Source of the DNA: Clostridiales bacterium
GTDB taxonomy: Bacteria > Bacillota > Clostridia > Christensenellales > CAG-917
Length of the DNA stretch: 7,424 bases
Assembly: GCA_014799525.1 (NCBI GenBank)
Contig: JAAVHW010000045.1
Span: forward strand, 1-7,424
Direction: 5' to 3'
The position numbers were made by a program, and so were the translations under genes. Below the pieces are notes generated by a model that had not been told where the DNA came from, did not search any database, and saw only the letters and a list, made by a program, of their open reading frames with translations. Positions 4,234 to 7,424 of this stretch are shown here, piece after piece (position 1 is the first letter of the stretch; each line of letters opens with the position of its first letter).

Positions 4234-7200
4234 ATGAAGAAGAGGAGTTTTGTTATTCTTTTATGCCTCGTACTCGTTGCTGTGTTGACGTTGACTCTTG
4301 TCGCTTGCGATAAAGATAAGACGTATACGGTGACGTTCGAGGGAGAGGGTATTGAAGCGTTCACTCAAACCGTAAAGGAGGGCGATAAGGCGCAAAAGCC
4401 TGCCGCCGACCCGACGTTGACTGGTTATACGTTTGATAACTGGTACAATATAGGGGGGGGGGTATTTGATTTCGATTCCCCAATCTCGGAGGACACGAAG
4501 ATTACGGCGAAGTGGACGGCGAACACGTACACGGTTACGCTTGACGTAAACGGCGGCGAAGCGCTTGCGAATACGACGAAGAGCGTTACGTTTGGACAGG
4601 CGTTCGAATTGGGCGCGACATCTAAAACAGATTTCTTGTTTGGCGGCTGGATGCTCGCGGACGGAACTGTGCTTACAAACGAAGCGGGTGTATCAACCGA
4701 TGTATGGAACATTGCCGAGGATACAACGCTTAAAGCAAAGTGGACGAATGCAACCAAAATTACAAAGGACGGCTTTCAGTACACAGCGCAGGACGACGGT
4801 ACGTGGTCGGTATCCGCAATATTTGGTGCGGCATATGGCGTAAAGGAAGAAATACCTGCACAGGTAGAGGGTAAAGCTGTTACGGTCGTAGGCTCAATGC
4901 AGTATTTTGACGCACCTGAAATCGTGATACCTGCGAGTGTAAATAAAATTTCGGCAAGCGCGTTTGCAAACAATCAGTTTGTTGAAGTTGTAGATTTGTC
5001 CGCATTTGGCGGCACAATTGGAAACCGCGCATTTGCAAATAGCAAGATAAAGATAATCGACCTTGGCGGCACGACTGAAATTGGCAGCTCCGCATTTGAG
5101 AATTCACAGCTTTCAATCGTTGTGATTCCTGCAAGCGTAAAGAGTCTTGGCGACAATGCGCTTAAGAGCAATTCAATTATTGAAATTGCGTTTGCAGGCA
5201 ATTTCCCGACGCTTGGCAACAAGGTGTTTGGCGACGGCGCGCGCGAAGAGGACAACGAGCTTAATATTGCCGCTTCAAATGGCGCGTGGGAAAAGCTTAT
5301 AGAAAATACTCAGGCATGGCAGAACGACGAAGATTATGTCGGCGCAGTTGCCGAGGCAACGGGCTTACTTAGGAACGTAACGGTTTATCTCTATCAATAC
5401 ACCGAAGAGGAGATGGAGTATAAGCTCAACAAGTACGGCACGTTCAAAAACGCTGACGGTTCGATATTGTTGTACAAGGGCATAATCGACAACGTAGCGT
5501 TCTATTTCCCTGCAACAAACTCCGTAGAAAGAGTCCAGTTGTATGCGGATACTCACGCCTACAGGTATCTTGAAACGGGTACGGAAACGTATTTGCTTAA
5601 CTATGAAAACAAGACCATATTTCTTCTTGAAGAAAACGAGAAGGGCGAAACCATCCATAATGGCGTACTGTACGACTATATTGGAGAGGAGCTCTCATAC
5701 ATTGTACCGAGTGATATTACGGAAATTGCTGGTGGCGCAGGTATGTTCAATTACAGCACGAGATTCCTCGTTATCGGCGACAACGTGACAAAGGTTGGCG
5801 ACTTTGCGTTTGCAAACGGCAGACTGTTTGGTGTGCGCTTTGGCAAGAACGTCGAGTCTATCGGTGCATATGCTTTCTTTGGTCAGGACTATTTGATTGA
5901 GTTGACGTTTGAGGGCGAAAATCCTCCGACAATCGGCGAAGCTGCATTCTGCTATATTGTTGGCGGCGGTTATGCTCCGAGTATTGTTGTCAATGAGATG
6001 ACAAAAAATCTTGGAGTCAAGCCGTATATCTTCACTCCGTACAGCTCGTGGGATGACAAACAGAACGAGTACGTTGACGCGTTCGCTAAGAGCCTTGAAA
6101 GCATAAGCGATTTGCTTGTTAAGGTCGGTAACGTCGGTGACGCCGAAGAGGATTTTGAAACGATAGCCTATTCAAAGTCTTCCGACTTCAAGCAGCTCAG
6201 CACTTCATCTGGTTCAAGCGCAGGCACTCAAAACAAAACGCCGTACGGTACGATTATAATGAGCGGAACTGAGCAAGGCGGTGCTGGCTATACTGTCATC
6301 GAGTTTGACGAGGAAAGCGGATTTAGCGGCGTTGGCTATGCGTATTACAGCACAGTAAACGGCTATGCAACCTACAATTTCTATAACACGCCGAAGAAGA
6401 TACAAGTTTTCTACGGAGTTGACGAACAAACGGGCTATATACAAAGCTTTGTCATCTACGGCATATTTACCGACAGCGACAACTTCTCGCTCCGCGGCGC
6501 AGAGGCTGGCGCGTTCGGCGAGCAGAACGGCGGTATATTCTCATTCGACGGATATGGAAACTATTCCTATTATGATGAGAATGGCGCAACGGCAACAGGC
6601 ACGTATTCTGTAAATGGCGCGACAATTACGCTTGCGGGCGGCATGAGCGGCAACGTTACGTTTGATAAGGACGCAAAGACTATAACGTTCAATGACAAGG
6701 TTTTGACCTCACTCGGCGAAGAGGCTGGCGTTTATTACGACCTCGGAATGGGCGCAAAGATTGAGCTTGACGGAAAGGCGTACGAGGACGAGGAAAGCGG
6801 TGTTTATTATAGCGGCAAGCTGAAGCTTGAGTACAACGGCAAAACGGTTGAGACGGGCTATGTTCTTGACGGAACAAACCTCAAGTTTATGCTGAACGAT
6901 GAGGAAAAGTCATTCACGTACAGCAAAACCAGCGAATCGATTATAAGCGGATATTATGGCTATTATACCGAGTCTCTGAATTTTAAGGTTGTCGATGCAG
7001 GCTTGAACGGCACGTTTGAAAATGGCGATATAAGCATAACGATTGACGGCTACTATACGTTGACTCTCGTTGATGGTGGCGATGTCCAAAATGGCAGATA
7101 TATGCATTTTGCAGGCACAAACAACATTCTCTTCTTTGTTGATGACGAGTATGCAATCGTATATCTCGATGTTGAGAACAACACGTTTGAGCTTGCAACG

Positions 7201-7424
7201 GCGGCGGAAGCTGGCAAGTGGTATACCACAAGCGGCGCAACGTACGCGCTGTATCTTGACGGTCAAGGTCACTCCATTTATGACAACGGCGGCTTCGATT
7301 ACGGCACGTATACGTATGATGCGAATACAAATGCATTCAACATCAATCTGAAGGGTATGGCTACCGACAAGGACGGCTCGCTTGACATCGAAAAGGGTTA
7401 TGGCACAATGGTGTTTGATTACTA
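4234..7424 (+). CDS. Large surface lipoprotein with InlB-type and BspA-like leucine-rich repeats (partial, C-terminus off the right edge)
   Basis: The frame is open for 1063 codons to the window edge. The start ATG has GAGGAG six bases upstream. A basic N-terminus (MKKR), a hydrophobic core and the lipobox LVAC give lipid-anchored Cys25, so the protein should sit on the outer face of the membrane. Two InlB B-type/Listeria-Bacteroides repeats follow at about 31-95 and 98-171, each ending AKWT. BspA-like leucine-rich repeats (LRR_5 style, with IPASVNKISASAFANN and VVDLSAFGGTIGNRAF) lie at about 210-335, with a second block at 483-590 (ITEIAGGAGMF, VTKVGDFAFANGRL). From about 690 on the chain is Gly/Tyr/Asp-rich with beta-type repeats: FSFDGYGNYSYYD (769-781) resembles LYLDGQGHSIYD (1006-1017). 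These domains are known for adhesion or glycan and protein binding; the ligand here is unknown. A run of ten G codes for Gly74-76. Confidence 0.9.
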   Translation, partial: MKKRSFVILLCLVLVAVLTLTLVACDKDKTYTVTFEGEGIEAFTQTVKEGDKAQKPAADPTLTGYTFDNWYNIGGGVFDFDSPISEDTKITAKWTANTYTVTLDVNGGEALANTTKSVTFGQAFELGATSKTDFLFGGWMLADGTVLTNEAGVSTDVWNIAEDTTLKAKWTNATKITKDGFQYTAQDDGTWSVSAIFGAAYGVKEEIPAQVEGKAVTVVGSMQYFDAPEIVIPASVNKISASAFANNQFVEVVDLSAFGGTIGNRAFANSKIKIIDLGGTTEIGSSAFENSQLSIVVIPASVKSLGDNALKSNSIIEIAFAGNFPTLGNKVFGDGAREEDNELNIAASNGAWEKLIENTQAWQNDEDYVGAVAEATGLLRNVTVYLYQYTEEEMEYKLNKYGTFKNADGSILLYKGIIDNVAFYFPATNSVERVQLYADTHAYRYLETGTETYLLNYENKTIFLLEENEKGETIHNGVLYDYIGEELSYIVPSDITEIAGGAGMFNYSTRFLVIGDNVTKVGDFAFANGRLFGVRFGKNVESIGAYAFFGQDYLIELTFEGENPPTIGEAAFCYIVGGGYAPSIVVNEMTKNLGVKPYIFTPYSSWDDKQNEYVDAFAKSLESISDLLVKVGNVGDAEEDFETIAYSKSSDFKQLSTSSGSSAGTQNKTPYGTIIMSGTEQGGAGYTVIEFDEESGFSGVGYAYYSTVNGYATYNFYNTPKKIQVFYGVDEQTGYIQSFVIYGIFTDSDNFSLRGAEAGAFGEQNGGIFSFDGYGNYSYYDENGATATGTYSVNGATITLAGGMSGNVTFDKDAKTITFNDKVLTSLGEEAGVYYDLGMGAKIELDGKAYEDEESGVYYSGKLKLEYNGKTVETGYVLDGTNLKFMLNDEEKSFTYSKTSESIISGYYGYYTESLNFKVVDAGLNGTFENGDISITIDGYYTLTLVDGGDVQNGRYMHFAGTNNILFFVDDEYAIVYLDVENNTFELATAAEAGKWYTTSGATYALYLDGQGHSIYDNGGFDYGTYTYDANTNAFNINLKGMATDKDGSLDIEKGYGTMVFDY
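4453..4462 (+). repeat. G10 homopolymer inside the lipoprotein gene
   Basis: Ten consecutive G bases encode Gly74-Gly75-Gly76 and the first base of Val77, in the variable turn of the first InlB-type repeat. The frame as given is intact. With nine G, translation would stop at TAA 4547-4549; with eleven, at TGA 4467-4469. G tracts of this length are classic slipped-strand phase-variation sites in surface genes. Confidence 0.9.

Noticed and set aside
4425..7351. Many antisense and alternative frames within the lipoprotein gene
   Set aside because: They are shadows of one uninterrupted plus-strand frame with lipobox, InlB-type and LRR repeats; none has a ribosome binding site or sensible domains.

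Overview
The window looks like chromosomal DNA of a low-GC Bacillota, most likely an uncultured gut-type Clostridia. The reasons are AT-rich spacers, consensus sigma-A promoters (TTGACA-17-TATAAT), strong AGGAGG-type ribosome binding sites, intrinsic terminators with long U-tracts, a CCA-encoding tRNA, an Lsa/Vga-like ABC-F gene, and a very large lipoprotein built from InlB-type and BspA-type repeats. This placement is inferred from gene content and style; there is no marker gene.

Layout. (1) 1-433, minus: N-terminal 144 codons of a predicted heavy-metal exporter of the ArsP_2 type, with a promoter at 453-481. (2) 582-1112, minus: a six-helix membrane protein resembling HdeD/DUF308, with a perfect consensus promoter (1175-1203) and a strong terminator (532-560). 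(3) 1204-1704: a 500-base regulatory region holding one promoter overlapped by a palindrome and, nearer the gene, a complete ribosome-mediated attenuator: promoter, 6-codon leader ORF (MKIVSC), anti-antiterminator stem, antiterminator segments and an 11-bp intrinsic terminator just before the start codon. (4) 1705-3165, plus: the ABC-F ribosome-protection ATPase that this leader would control. (5) 3166-3742: non-coding, full of hairpins, with four terminator-like structures, two copies of a 36-bp GC-rich hairpin repeat, a long imperfect cruciform, and a palindrome mosaic abutting a copy of a tRNA 3' end. (6) 3743-3818, minus: tRNA-Asn(GUU) with its own promoter and terminator. (7) 3870-4233: AT-rich spacer with candidate promoters. 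(8) 4234-7424, plus: a secreted lipoprotein open through the right edge (over 1063 codons), carrying a run of ten G bases inside its coding region.

The genes do not form one pathway; each unit has its own promoter and terminator signals. The two most interesting points are the self-contained drug-sensing attenuator before the ABC-F gene and the G10 tract in the lipoprotein. Loss or gain of one G truncates the lipoprotein early, so the tract could act as a phase-variation switch.
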